Below are positions 1 to 12,385 of a DNA stretch of 64,000 nt, piece after piece. The position numbers and the translations under genes were made by a program. The notes under the pieces were generated by a model that was not told where the DNA came from, ran no database searches, and saw nothing but the letters and a program-made list of their open reading frames with translations. Numbering within the stretch: position 1 is the first letter of the stretch; every line of letters begins with the position of its first letter. The stretch is from contig JAWZYV010000696.1 in NCBI GenBank assembly GCA_038373885.1, positions 397,583 to 461,582 on the forward strand, in the 5' to 3' direction. Source of the stretch: Cheiracanthium punctorium. Lineage: Eukaryota; Arthropoda; Arachnida; Araneae; Cheiracanthiidae.

Positions 1-600
1 TCTTTTGAATAAAAATACAAAACTTCTACTAATACATAACTAGGAAAATAATGTTTCTAGTCTTAAAGTCTTTTGTACTGAGAATGTAAAAAAATAATGC
101 CATTTATCTTTCAGTCTAGTTTCAAATTGGCAATTTAAAACTGATCATTCAGAACTACTAAGACAATGCATTATAGAGTATTGTATAATAAACAAATTTC
201 CTTTGACTTATAACTTTTTAGAAAAAAAAATTAAAGAATTTTAGTATTTAAGATAACAATTTTGATAATTTGCATAGGTTGTTAATTATAGCACAAACCG
301 AAAATATTAATTTGAAATTACAGTTTCCGCTTAATTAACATCAGAGTATGTTCCTTATGGTTTATTTATAAAAGAACTTTTCTACCTCCTTCTCATATAC
401 AACTTTTTTTAATGTCAGTGGATTCCTGCATGTGATTTGACTTTTCAAACTAGTTGGCAACAACAATGATAAAAGTCAGAGAATTAAAAACTCTGATATC
501 TGTGGAAACTTTGGAATAAAAAACTTATAAAATAAATGTTTGCATGCATTACATACTGTCAACTTCAGTTAATTTTTTTTATATATATATATTTTTTTAG
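1..600 (+). other. INO80B upstream intron, partial
   Basis: AT-rich sequence ending in a strong acceptor (T-rich tract then TTTTTTTAG at 592-600). I see no coding exon, repeat or RNA gene in it. It is most simply the 3' part of an INO80B intron. Confidence 0.6.
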
Positions 601-3600
601 AAAGTGGTCAAGAAAGCTGAAGTTCCAAAGATTAAATATGTTGATAACGAGTACAAAGGGAGATCCTTATCATTTCCAGCTGGATTTAACTATCCATTAA
701 AACCCCAAACTGCTAAACAGTAAGTGAAATAAAAGATTTTCATGCTGTCTTCTTAAATTTTTGTGAATTTATACTTTTTTTAACATATTGTTAGGTACAA
801 ACTACATAAATATCTAATTAAAAGTAGTAAGAAGGACTTGCATTAAAATATTAGAAGGTTAAAATCTACACAAATAAAATCCTTCGGTAGCAGCTTTCGG
901 TGGCGGCCACCACCTTCCTCAGCCATTGCCGTTTCTTGTTTGCAATCTCTTCCTCAATGCCTCGCCCCATCCCGGATCGATCTGCGCATGCGTCATGTCA
1001 TTAACGGCACCATCTGTAGTTAAGATTTGAAGTGCTTCCATGTTAAGTGCGTAATTGATATTTTTATAGTCGGCTAGTTTTTTGCTTTCATTAAAGTTAA
1101 TTTCAATGGGTTGTTCTTGGGCTATTTTAGAGAAAGCTGTGCTGGGTTTATTGAATTTAATATCATTAAAGTGTTCCTTTTTTCTTTCTTTAATTTTCCT
1201 TTTAGTCATTCCTGTATAGCACCCAGATTTATTTGAATTATTAAAGGTAAAATTTATTTTATAGATTCCGGCTGTTTCATTTTTATCTATTGGGTCTTTA
1301 TCACTGCGTATCCGTTTGAAGATAGTTTGATTAGGCTTTATAGGAATTTTGATATTTTTCTTGGCAGCTTCATTGGTATTTTTATTGCTGCTCCCCTGCA
1401 GTAGGGTATAGCTTTAGTAAACAGCAGTTTCTCTTTTTGATGGCTGCTAATGTGTTCAAGATTTTTAATTCTATTTTTAAAGAGGTTCTTGACAAGGGAT
1501 TTTGGATAGCCTGCATTTTTACATTGAGTTTTGATGAACTGTGTTTCATTTTTGAGGAGGTTTTCGTCGGAGCAGATTGTAATGACGTGATTGACATAGG
1601 AATGGATGGTGGCGATTTTAAATTTGTAAGGGGTTTTTGAGTTAAAGTTTACTATTTCATTATTGTTCGGGGCCTTTCTGAAAACGGTCGTATGGATATT
1701 GTCTTTCTTATCTCTATTGATTTTAACATCTAGGAAGTTAATGGTGGCATTCTCTTCTATTTCCATGGTGAATTTGATGTTTTTGTCTATTGCATTGATT
1801 TCTTTGAGGATATTTTTGGCTTCTCTTTTATTTATTATAGCAAAGACATCATCGACATAACAAAACCAGGTATTTATGCTATTGGAAAATTTATTTAAGA
1901 TGACCCTCTCCACAAGCCGCATCTTCCAATCGGCAATGATACCAGAAATTGGCGATCCCATTGGGATGCCTTTTCTTTGAGTGTAAAATTTATAATTAAA
2001 TTGGAAATAGGAGTTATTTAGTATAAGGTTGAGAACGCTGTTTAAGGTTGCGGAGATATGATTATTGCCAAAGCTGGAGGTGATTTGCTCACTTATTATT
2101 GTATTCATTTCTTGGAGGTTAATCGAGGGATATAGGTTGGTGACATCAAAACTAACGAAACATTCTTGGCCATTTATTGTTATATCTTTAAGACGTTGAG
2201 TAAAATCTTCGGTGGATAATAGAGTATTGTTATTGGGAGGTAAAGGTTCTTGAAGAATGGGTTTTAAATATTTCTCAAAGTTATAGGTAGGTCCTTCACA
2301 CTTGCTTACTTTGGGTCTGAGGGAGGAAGGGGTTTTATGGTCTTTTATTTAGCAAAAATTCGTGGAGCTATGGGAGCAAAATTAGTTAAAATAGATAGGG
2401 GGCATAATTAGTTAAACTATTTTAACTAACGTTAAATTTCACTGCGTTTGATATTGTACTAGCAGATGGGTGATTGTCATTCGGAAATTTTATAGCATAC
2501 TGCTTCGCAGCCTCTCTTATTCCGATGAAATTCTCCATAAAGTAACACAATTTCAGTGTATTCATTAGTATTAAACATCATCTTTCATTTTTTATACTCA
2601 ATAAGCTACGAATTCAAACATCATGAACTTTAGACAAACACTAACAAAGTAACTTAACCAACAGTTTTTCAACTCCAGTAAAATATTAAAATTTAATGAT
2701 TATCGTCTGTTGTCATATCATCAGGAAAACTGAATCTCAAGCAATTATCGTTTGCCAACCATTTTACCTGAAACACTATATTTCATTTCAATTTATTCAA
2801 ATACACTCAAAAATTTGTTAAAAGTTATACTCTATCCTTTTATTAAATTTATCATTGTTTCAACAATACATTTTTTTAATTTACACAACTTACTAAAATT
2901 CTGCTACTTCATTTAGAGGAAAGATTTTCGAAAGACCCCGGATAAATTTTTCTAGAGCCTCTCTATAACCTTCTGCTAATAGATTAGTATTCTAAAATTA
3001 GTTTTTCTTTTTTCTCTGCATTATGACAGAAAATTAAATTAAAACCTATAATTTAAAATTTCAATATTTATACAGTCCCCTAATGGTTCACCGTAATGGG
3101 ACATTTTTCAATGTGGAAAAGTGACTTAAGTCAAACTGTTTGTTGCTTCATAACTCAGTGAATTTTGGTCGCATAAGGATGATTTTTTAAAATTGTGCAT
3201 GAAATTGTATAAAGAAAAATTTTCTAAATATAACTGATAGAACTGGGGGACCATATAAAAATTTAAATTTCGTATATTTTATAGGAATTTATTTATTGAC
3301 TCCGACTGTTTCTGATATAATACATTATACAATTTAAAGCATTTTTGCAATTGGAACTATGTGTCTGACTAATGGTTTAGGGAATGAATAGCCATTCGAC
3401 AGTGTTAGCACTGGACACCCTGTATATTAAAAGCATATTATAATCCATGCATTTTCCCTATTTTCTTTCCTTATTCCATTAAGTTGGAAAGTGTATCATT
3501 ATTCATGCGTGTGATTAAGCAAAATTAAAATTGATATTTCTTACATCCTTTTTCTGGATGTAGTGCAAAAGAAATAGAATAGGAAAAACACGCACAGAAA

Positions 3601-4458
3601 AATGCATAATTCAAACTGATTGAAAGCTTCAAAAACTTATTTTTTGTTTGTTTGTGTAACATATATTTCGGATTTGTGTGCTTGGCCCGAAGCCCGAATG
3701 GGGTAAAGAATCAAAGATATCATTAAATTGTATTATTATCAAATTCATTTGTATATTATATTACTAATTTTGAAATTTATAATCTTAGTTGCACCGCATT
3801 TTTGTGATGATATTTTTCTTGCTTGTAAAACGTGAAAAAGTAAATAAATGAATGAAAATAAATAAAGTTCTCAAATTCTCACTCAGATCTTAAAAAATCC
3901 CACTTAATTTTGAAGCTAAAGTGGGAGAATATCACCCAAATTTTTTTTTTCTAGTGTGAACCCTGTATGGTTTTTCTATGTATTATTATTATTATTAGAG
4001 TTTGCATCTCAGTTTTATGTATGGGGAAAATGTATTGAGTAGTTATATTTCACAGTTAAAACAACCAACCATATGTGTGAATAGTTGGTAATGGAAAGTA
4101 TTTTGAATTTTCACAAAAATAAATAAATAAATATTACAAGGAAAAATGCTAGAAATGGTCCAAAAACAAATATGCAAAACATACTTTATATGCATCTTTT
4201 GAGTTGCAGAAACTTTTCCTAGTGCATGAAATTATTGATGAGAATGTGTTCAGGAGCATATTGTAGCATATGTTGTTGAAAATTTGTGACTTTTTTATTT
4301 TTAGGCCGCCTCCTGCTGTTTTATGTGGTGTTAAAGGATGTGAAAACAAGAAAAAATATTCTTGTTCGAAGACTGGTACACCTTTATGTAGTTTAGAATG
4401 TTATAAAAAAAACATGATGCTGAGTAATATCAGCAACTCTGCAATATCAGTGATGTAA
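601..4458 (+). CDS. INO80B: INO80 complex subunit B (INO80B/ZNHIT4), C-terminal end, two exons
   Basis: Exons at 601-719 and 4305-4458. The first follows a polypyrimidine tract ending TTTTAG and stops at a GTAAGT donor (720). The second follows TTTTTAG and runs to TAA at 4456-4458. The split codon CA|G joins in frame as Gln. The first exon encodes a stretch containing KYVDNEYKGRSLSFPAGF, like the PAPA-1 region of INO80B. The second encodes a zf-HIT-type zinc finger with the cysteine pattern CGVKGCENKKKYSCS, then PLCSLECYKKN, and a short tail ending SVM. INO80B/Ies2 is a nuclear subunit of the INO80 chromatin-remodelling ATPase complex and stimulates nucleosome sliding. The N-terminal exons lie upstream of the window. 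The two exons flank a 3.6-kb intron that holds an antisense Penelope fossil. Identity rests on motif order and spacing; I am fairly sure. Confidence 0.85.
880..2345 (-). mobile_element. Penelope-like element, 5'-truncated, inside the INO80B intron
   Basis: On the minus strand, a reverse transcriptase is followed by a GIY-YIG nuclease, the defining order of endonuclease-bearing Penelope-like retroelements. The sequence loses reading frame and similarity upstream (minus sense) of about 2345, which suggests 5' truncation. I found neither terminal repeats nor an obvious hammerhead ribozyme. It lies antisense to INO80B, inside the intron at 720-4304. Confidence 0.8.
919..2342 (-). pseudogene. Penelope reverse transcriptase plus GIY-YIG endonuclease, frameshifted
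   Basis: The RT part reads from about 2342 down to 1338. It has SFDVTNLYPSI before the in-frame Met at 2108, then GIPMGSPISG and the catalytic FCYVDDVFA box, then FLDVKI. All fit Penelope RTs. Shortly after the residues IPYCRGAA, around 1380, the frame shifts by one. Translation resumes in another minus-strand frame and runs through AGIYKI (codons for GIY at 1261-1269) and CYTGMTKRKIKERKKEHF (YTG at 1210-1218), a GIY-YIG nuclease core, to a stop near 919. In life the protein would reverse-transcribe element RNA onto a nicked target. Here the N-terminus is missing and at least one frameshift separates RT from nuclease, so it is a fossil. The Met at 2108 is internal to RT and is not the real start. 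Confidence 0.8.
2346..4304. other. rest of INO80B intron, no gene seen
   Basis: AT-rich intron sequence with short microsatellites such as (ATT)n near 3980. It ends at the TTTTTAG acceptor at 4298-4304. No further exon or transposon is recognised. Confidence 0.5.
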
Positions 4459-7400
4459 TATTGTATATATTTTTCATGTCAAGTGTATAAATGTACATTT
4501 TGTGCAATTCTGTATCAATTCAATCAGGATTTTCCAGAAGTATCACCATCATCACCAGTTTTGATAATATTTGGTGTGCTTGTATAAAATTTTATGCTAA
4601 TTTTCAGCACATGAATTATACCGAGGTTAGTTAAGGAGTTCAAAAGTTATAGCTTTTAAATTTCTGCCAAAATGGCCCAAGGCCATCTTATCTCATAAGC
4701 ATAGGTATATAAATGGTCATTAGTCCCTTAAAATTTATACTGTTTTTTTTTCCCCTTTTACAAAATGAAGGAAGCCTAGGTGCTCTAGTGGCTTACAAAC
4801 CTTGCATCTAGGTACTTCCTAGTTTGGCTTATTTATTTATTATGTTATATGTATATATATATATAATATATATTTTCTTTTCTTTTCTGAGAGAGAGAGA
4901 GAGGATTCGTATATATAGGTGTACTTAAAAAAAATAGCCAATTAATTAAACAAAATATTAAGCTTCTCTACTCAATGTAATTTTTAGAAGGAAAATTTAT
5001 GACTTTTCTGAACGAAAGAAAGCAAATTCCTTGAGCAAATTTTATGGAACTCAAATTTAACACCATTTATTTAATTATGTCTATTATTCAAGATGACAAC
5101 CAATAAGCATTTTAACAGAAAAGTAAAAACTATAACTTTTGAGCCCATTAACTTATTTCAATGTAATTCATTTATTTGAAATCCAGTTTCACTAAACTGG
5201 GTGATGATGAGTTACATAATCTGGTTTATCTGATGTAAAATGATCTTTTTGTAAAATAAATTTGCTTATTAGTTGCTTTTCATTTCTGATTAACTTGTAA
5301 ATAATGTATTATATAGCACTTATAGTATTGCTTTAAGTGCACTGTAACTGCTGTTCTGGCCTGATTCATCATATGGTACGAATAAAAAAAACATGTTCTT
5401 GACAAACACATATTATTTTCTAGAAAATTGCATTTAGCTGTACTATTATTGGAGTGACTGCGATACATAAATATTGGTGTTTGAAAGAGCCCCCCTTTGA
5501 CAATCAAGAGTGAATCAGATTTTATTATTTTTGCTCATTTATTTATATTTTTTTCTTATGCAATACTTTTTTCAATCTTTTTAAGTTGTATCATAAGTAA
5601 TGTGGGTTTGATCCAGCTAGGAATACTGGAAGAAAAGGGGGGGGGGAGGGAAGATGTTTTATGTTGTATTTGATATTCAAAGATATTTTGAAAGAGAATT
5701 TTAGATTAATTGCTTTTTCTATGATCTTTTTTTTTTATCTATGGATTTTAAGTTATTTATGGTTTTGAAAAAAGTTAAAACAGAGAGAGTGGATTTTTAA
5801 AGGATTTTCGATCATTGTAGGATAATAAAACAGTAGTAGGAGAAAGTTGCTACAAATGAACCTAGTTCATAAGAAAGGATTATAATTCCTCTAACTATAA
5901 TTGCTAGATGTTGAAAATGCAGTATTAAATTTTGTTTTCCCCATTAAAGTTCCTATGATGTTATTGAACCAAAACAGCCTAATCTATTTCAAAGCTATGG
6001 TCAAGTTGACCGGGTCCCCATCACGCCCTAGCTAGATATGCAATGTAGTTAATTTTATAAAACTTTTGTACAGCTGTGTATATAATGACACTTTAATTAA
6101 ATTAGAATAGATTTCCTAATTTCTTCACTAGGAACTAATGTTAGATAATAGATAAATAAATATGTATACTTTTGATCTTGTCTTATAATTAGACTAAAGA
6201 AATAATTATATCTTACTGTGGGAAAAGTTTTGAATTCTTTAATTGACCTGTAAGTGAGATCTGATTGCAGATTTCTTATAATTTAAAAAAAAATTAATTA
6301 TTATGATGAAAAGTAATTATTCTTTCGAGGACACAAAGCAGAACCGTTTTTTGTTTCCAACTAATCATGCTGATTGTAATATAACAACAATTTTTGTTTA
6401 AAATGGTGTCATTTTAAAAGTGTGTTCAGCCAAGACTTTTGTACATAATTTTATTTGGTATTGGTTTGTTTAACTTATGTACAGTGCCTAACCTGTAATT
6501 TAAATATATTTGTTGTCTTTAATAAAAACTCATTATTTTTGTTTTAAACTTTTGTACATTATTTAAAACCATTGTTTTATACAGATAATTTTATCCTGTT
6601 GCATTTTGAATTTGAAGTTTTAATGATATTCCTGGACCTAAGTTTTATTAATGTAGTTTTGTGCAACATAGAAAGCAATTATAATAGCAATAGCTTGAGT
6701 GCATTTAAAAAGATCAACAATATTTTGATAAGATTCACTCAATGTATAAAATAAAATTTATTTTAAGACACAAAAAACTTACTATGAGATGTATTCATGT
6801 ACCTGAAGTAAGAATTATCACCTCATATTAATCACACTTACAGTGATGTTTTATTATGTTAAGTATGGCACTACTATTTAAATTCTCTTATTTACTAAAC
6901 AAGGAGACAAGACAGTGTATTTCTCTCTCTCTCTCTTTTTTTTTTACATATGACTATATCTTAAAATATTTATTGTTTGTACAGATTTTGGAAAAAAGTA
7001 AAATTATTCAAGTATCTATTCAAGTAATTGTTATAGTGTATAAAAGAAGATTGGAAACTCTCTCTTCAAAATACTATGATAATGAACTGCTTACAGGATT
7101 TTATTTTGTGTATGACTAATATAACTTGACTGTGATAAGAGATAATGTAATTTTATGTAATATTTTTTATTGTGGAATTATTCCCAACTTAAAGAGTGAC
7201 TTAAAAGTATATTTGATTATGTAAGTTAAACTTCTATTATGCATACAATATATCTTTTATCAAGCCTTTAAGGTTATTTTAAACATTTCTTGAATATATA
7301 TTCATTGCAACTCAAGAAGCTATATGCATATTGTTTTCTTTGAAAACTTTTCATTATTCTTTCATTCACCAATTCTTTATTTTACAGAAATGTCAAAATT

Positions 7401-9590
7401 TTATGATTTAAATATTTTTTTTATAATAGATTAATTTGTGTTTTGATAAGTATTCAAATTTCTGTTTTTATGTATTCATTTTATATCTGCATTGTCTTTC
7501 TTTCTTCTTCTTTTTTAAAAATTTAAATCACTCTATAAATTGTGAAACTATTTTAAAATACTTGTCTATTTGTACATAGTGTAAGTAAAAGTTTATAAAA
7601 AAAATCTTTTTGTATATGTACTGATAAGAAAAAAAAAATTAAATTTATATTATATGAAAGTTTCTGAGTATGATGCTTTGAGCTAATATATTTTTGGCAT
7701 GTTATGCACAGATTTTTTTTTTTTTTTTCCTTCCGATAAAAATATATTTCTGAATAAATGTGCATTTGAAGAATAAGTGTTTAAAAATAACTTTAGAAAA
7801 AAATTCTCACTAGCAAATTTTTTGATAAAATAGATTCTGTGAGTGTAAAAATGTAAATATTGTAAGTTACAAAAATATATAGTATACATAATATTTTCAA
7901 TGAAAAGTTTGCACCTTTATCTGTTTTAATTTTCACATTCTTGCATTGTACTGTCTTTGCAGGAGAAATTATTTCTTGTGAGAAATTCCAAAAGCAGTAG
8001 CTATTTATTGATCAATGGCAAAAATTTTACAAATACAGTATAGAGGTTTTTCACTTAGCCATTTTTTTCCTTTTCGCTTAATTAGTTTTGCTTGAGAAGC
8101 TTATTAAGCTTTGCTTGAGGAAAGCTTAATTAAACACATGAAATTGTATTTAAAGTAGGTGTGAACTGTGAAAACATGAATTTTTAAGTGATGTTATGGT
8201 TTAAAATTATACTTTCCTGGAGATTGGAAGTATAATTTGAGTTAATCTTATATATGTGTAAAAATTCTGTAATGAATTCTTCACAAAAAATTTTCTCCTA
8301 CATTTTTACTTTGGAACAATTGCTTATCTTCAGAATTGAACTTGTTTTGGCTATCATATTTGAATTTATATTCTGTAATCAGTATTTTTAGTATGCTATT
8401 GTATTTTAAAACTGATCTCAAGATGTGCATGCTAAAGTATTATAACAGACTTGCAAGGCTGCTTTTGATGTTGTATCGTGCACACAGTTTTAAAGCTAAG
8501 ACATAAATGATAATGCTTTACTTTCTTACCTTCATTTTTTAAATCTCTTTCAGCATGTCAAATTAACTTGTCTTTTCTTGGTAATATTCAAAAGATTTTT
8601 ATCACAAGTAATAGACATGAGATTGATTAGTTAAAAATATTTTACCTTTTATTTTAGGGACCAATATTGTCTTCAAAAGGTCCTATGTTTCTAAATGCTG
8701 CTAGGCTCATTTTCATGAGTACCTAACAGCACATTGTGTGCTTATAATAAAAGTAATTTGTAAATAATAATAATGTGTCATGAAATTATTAAACTATTTT
8801 ACTGAATCTGTAAATAATGTTATTCTAGACATTCTGATAACTACATACAGAGTGGTAAAAAAATGACGGGATGGAAGAGGAATGGTTCATGTCATGGTAA
8901 AAGTAGTGTGCCATTTTTAATAAAATGCAAAAAAAAAAAAAAAAAAAAAAAAAAAACCCTTCAGTCACTGTTAAAAAAATGTACAGAATATTTTAGAATC
9001 AATTTAGATTAATGCGTATATTTTCTTTTAATTTAAATTTACGTATAGCTCATTAATTACTGTAAACTATGTAAATAACTACTTCACACTAAATTAAACT
9101 AGGCAGGCTGTGAAATTTTTGATACAGTAATAAAAGTATCAAAATTTATGAGCTTGGAATTTTCGTTAAAGGTACTTTTAATTACTTTTTTAATTAATTT
9201 GTGCAAGATCATCTCTTGACTATGGAAATTTTGATTGCATAGTTAAAGTATAGTAAATGAAATAATCTTTTACTGGCTACTTACTTAACAGCTTTCTAAG
9301 CTGGTAGGATATTTTTTATGCATTGCTGGAATGATTGATTTATATAACATATACATATGAATTTATAAAAAGTGAAACCTGAAGCACTTGTATTCACAAG
9401 CATAGTTTAACTGCCACTTATAATGAAACCTGTAAACATATTAATGAATTGTAAAGTGAATTACATTCCTCCCATGTCATTAAATATACGTAATTATGAA
9501 CCATAAAATAATTAAATACTAAACCTCTATATAGGGGAAATGTCTTGGCAATAAACAGAAATGAAGCTAGAATGGTGTCTTTGTTTAAAC
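4459..9590. other. INO80B 3' UTR and AT-rich intergenic DNA
   Basis: The INO80B 3' UTR must begin at 4459. Several AATAAA-type signals occur (for example near 6520), but I cannot choose the true cleavage site. Microsatellites are present: TA/GA near 4850-4905, CT near 6920-6937, and a poly-A run at about 8930-8957. The short open frames are AT-rich, low-complexity and unlike any known protein. No gene is supported. Confidence 0.4.
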
Positions 9591-10167
9591 CACAAGTTCT
9601 CAAACTTATTTTGACCGCTGCCCACTATGAGATTTGAAAAAATCTGGTGATCCCAATATTTTTTACCTGTTTATACTACCACCTGTTGTGTATATTAAAA
9701 ACAGTTTTTAACATGTATTATATGGATTGGATAGATAGAATGTAGTCCATATCCTATTTCTGAGATCAAAGAATGTTTCAGTGAGAGGCAATAAAATAGA
9801 CTGAATGATATGTAGAAGTATTTTTATTAACATTAAAAGAAGGCATTGAAGGCATTAAAATTTGTCCAATGTGAAAGAGGAATCTGATGTATTTTGATGA
9901 GTTTGGCTTGATTTCATTAAGAAACAACCATAAGTAGCCACATTAAGTGATTTGCAGTGGATTTTTTTTGATTTTAAATTTTAGTTTTAAATACTGATGA
10001 CCGTTCCCATCAGATGGTTAAGACTGATTATTATAGACAGAATTTGTCTGCCATTGCTCCTCTAGATTGCCTAAACGCCCTCTAATTTTCCCTGAGCCTT
10101 TTCGTCTCCTCCCCACTCTGAAAGCCTCCTACAAGGGGGGCATTATCGCCCACTTTAAGGAAGACTG
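9591..10167. mobile_element. hAT-type non-autonomous element
   Basis: The left end reads CACAAGTTCTCAAACTTATT and the right end, reverse-complemented, reads CAGTCTTCCTTAAAG: degenerate hAT-like termini. They are flanked by GTTTAAAC (9583-9590) and GTTTAAAT (10168-10175), an 8-bp target duplication with one mismatch. The length of 577 bp and lack of an open frame make it non-autonomous. Confidence 0.65.
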
Positions 10168-11309
10168 GTTTAAATGTTAAATTAATGATATGTAGCAGAA
10201 AATATGCAGACACCTCGCTTGAAGCTTGTTTATTTTTTATTTATTTATTGCTGAGCCATTTCTCCTCTGTAGAGGCTTAGTGTTTAATTGTTTTTTTACG
10301 ATGGTTATGTATATTTTCTGATAATGAATACTGAGGGTGTAATTCACTTTACATATACACCCACACACTCTGTATTTTAATGTAAAATGGTTTTCATTGG
10401 TAGTTGTATTCATAGTTGTATACTACCATTGCAAACTTTTGCAGGCTGTCCGATAATGTGTTAGTTAATGCTACAGAATTTTAAATTTAATTATCATAAT
10501 AGGCTTTAAGTCAATTAACAATTCCAGAATAAAAATCATATTTTTTGTCCTACAATGTATTGCCTAGATAAGGGATGGTGCAAAGTGCTGAAACTAAAGT
10601 AAATTGAAATGCCATTCCCCCCCCCCCCCCCTCAGATATTCTTCTAATTATTTTATTTGTTTATTATTTAATATTATTGTTACCTTAAACTTTGTGGTGT
10701 GTTAGTAAAATTTTCTGGCTTGTTACATTGGCAGTAACATGTTGGCATACATGCCATGTATTTGTCATCCCTGCTCTAGATATAAGGCTATATATTTATT
10801 ACTTATTGAAATTTAAGTATTTCCTATTATAATTGTTTATATTTTTCTAAATGAATGTTTCATATAAAATATATCATGACATGATTCTTAGTTGATATTA
10901 GTAACTAAGACATTTTTCAAAAGCTATGTCTCAAAATATTGAGAACACTCCAAGAGCATTTTAGATTATTGTCCTGTATTGTACATTGTGGTTCTAAAAA
11001 GTAGTTCATAGCTTTTATTTTTCTGAATATTTATAACTCTTAGCCATTAAATTATTTTTAAATCGTTATTGTGATAATACTCCTAAGTGAGATGAGTTAG
11101 TTTTATACAGATGTATGCATTTGAAAATAATGTATTTTCAGTTATATTCAGTATTTTTATCTGTAAAGTATTTCCTAAAAAATTGTTATGCGACTGGAAA
11201 TAGTACAAAATAATAAAAGAACCACTGTAAAAAAAAAAGAAAAAGTACTGTTGTAGACTTGTTCGTAATGAATGTTTTATCTGAATGCATATGATATAAA
11301 TTGTGTAGT
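10168..11309. other. AT-rich intergenic DNA, nothing recognised
   Basis: It contains a C-run at 10617-10632 and AT-rich sequence. I see no exon or element boundary. Confidence 0.35.
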
Positions 11310-12385
11310 CAGGGTGCGAATTGAACATTTTCTCCAAGGGGAGGCATTTGGAAAAAAAAAAAAAACATTCTCCAGCAGGGGATATTTGAAAAGTAAAAAA
11401 GTGCTCCTCTCACATGATATAGTAGGTATTACATGACAAATGCAGCCACCAGCATGTCTGGGAAGTAGCAAGGGGTGATTTTGGGGAACCCACTCTAAAT
11501 TTTTCAAAAAGTGCTTTATTCTCAGCAAGGTAACCATGCCTACAAAACAGGAAAGGCTCTATATCTTTCATCTTCTAATTTTTAATTAGAAATTTTAGAG
11601 ATTTTATGCACAACTTCCTTTTACTATTATAAATATGAAATAGAATAGAAGTTGTTTTCCTGCAGTGAAAATATCCAATGATAAAAACAGATTCTTAACT
11701 ACGATAATCTTCACTGCTTTTTCCAAGTTTAACTGCTGTTCGAATTATGATACACTTTTCTCGCATGTATGCCAGTTCCTAATTTCGTGGTCCATGTGCA
11801 CTGCCCAGGTTGCCAAGTGATAATTATGGCCCTGTATAAGGGACCTCAATATACCGTAGTAAGGGCCTTTTTGAAACTTACTATTTCCGGACCTCAGGAT
11901 TTTTTTTTTAAGGCATTGCCTAAACCACCCCATATTTTTTTTTTTCTGGCTATGCCACTGGACTTAAATTCAAACAAAAGTCGATCCCTGATTTTCTATG
12001 CACATATATTCCTGCCTATGTTGATTCTATGTCTATCCTCAAATTGGGCTTGCGGCAGAGCAGTGCTTGTTCATTCATTTTGCAGTCTTCTTTTGAAGCC
12101 TGACCCCAGTTACAGAATGAGAAGTGGTATCAGGCATGCATATCTGTTTCAAAGAGATCCTTGTAACTTGCTCCTTTGTCTAGTAAACAAAAGTTTGTAT
12201 TCCCTGTACTTAAAATCAGTAGATACTGTTGAACTTGTAGGGATATAGATTAACATTTTATCAGCAGGGGATAAGTAGCATCCCTGGCAGGGATCGATTA
12301 ATATTTCTCTAGCCAGAGATATTGCATTCTTCAGTCTTGGACGACCACTGGCACCCCCCCTCCTCTTTTGTGAATTCGCACCCTG
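11310..12385. mobile_element. hAT-type element of 1.08 kb, non-autonomous
   Basis: The termini are CAGGGTGCGAATTGAACA and, reverse-complemented from the right end, CAGGGTGCGAATTCACAAAA, so the first 13 bases match exactly. A perfect 8-bp duplication TGTGTAGT lies at 11302-11309 and 12386-12393. The interior has several frames of up to 159 codons (11769-12248, +). None shows a hAT transposase motif and they overlap on both strands, so I treat them as chance. The element would depend on a hAT transposase supplied elsewhere. Confidence 0.85.

Noticed and set aside
1437..1860. Plus-strand frames opposite the Penelope RT
   Set aside because: Shadow frames of the minus-strand RT.
880..2345. Hammerhead ribozyme or terminal repeats of the Penelope element
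   Set aside because: No CUGAUGA...GAAA arrangement was found near either end, and no direct repeat pair was seen.
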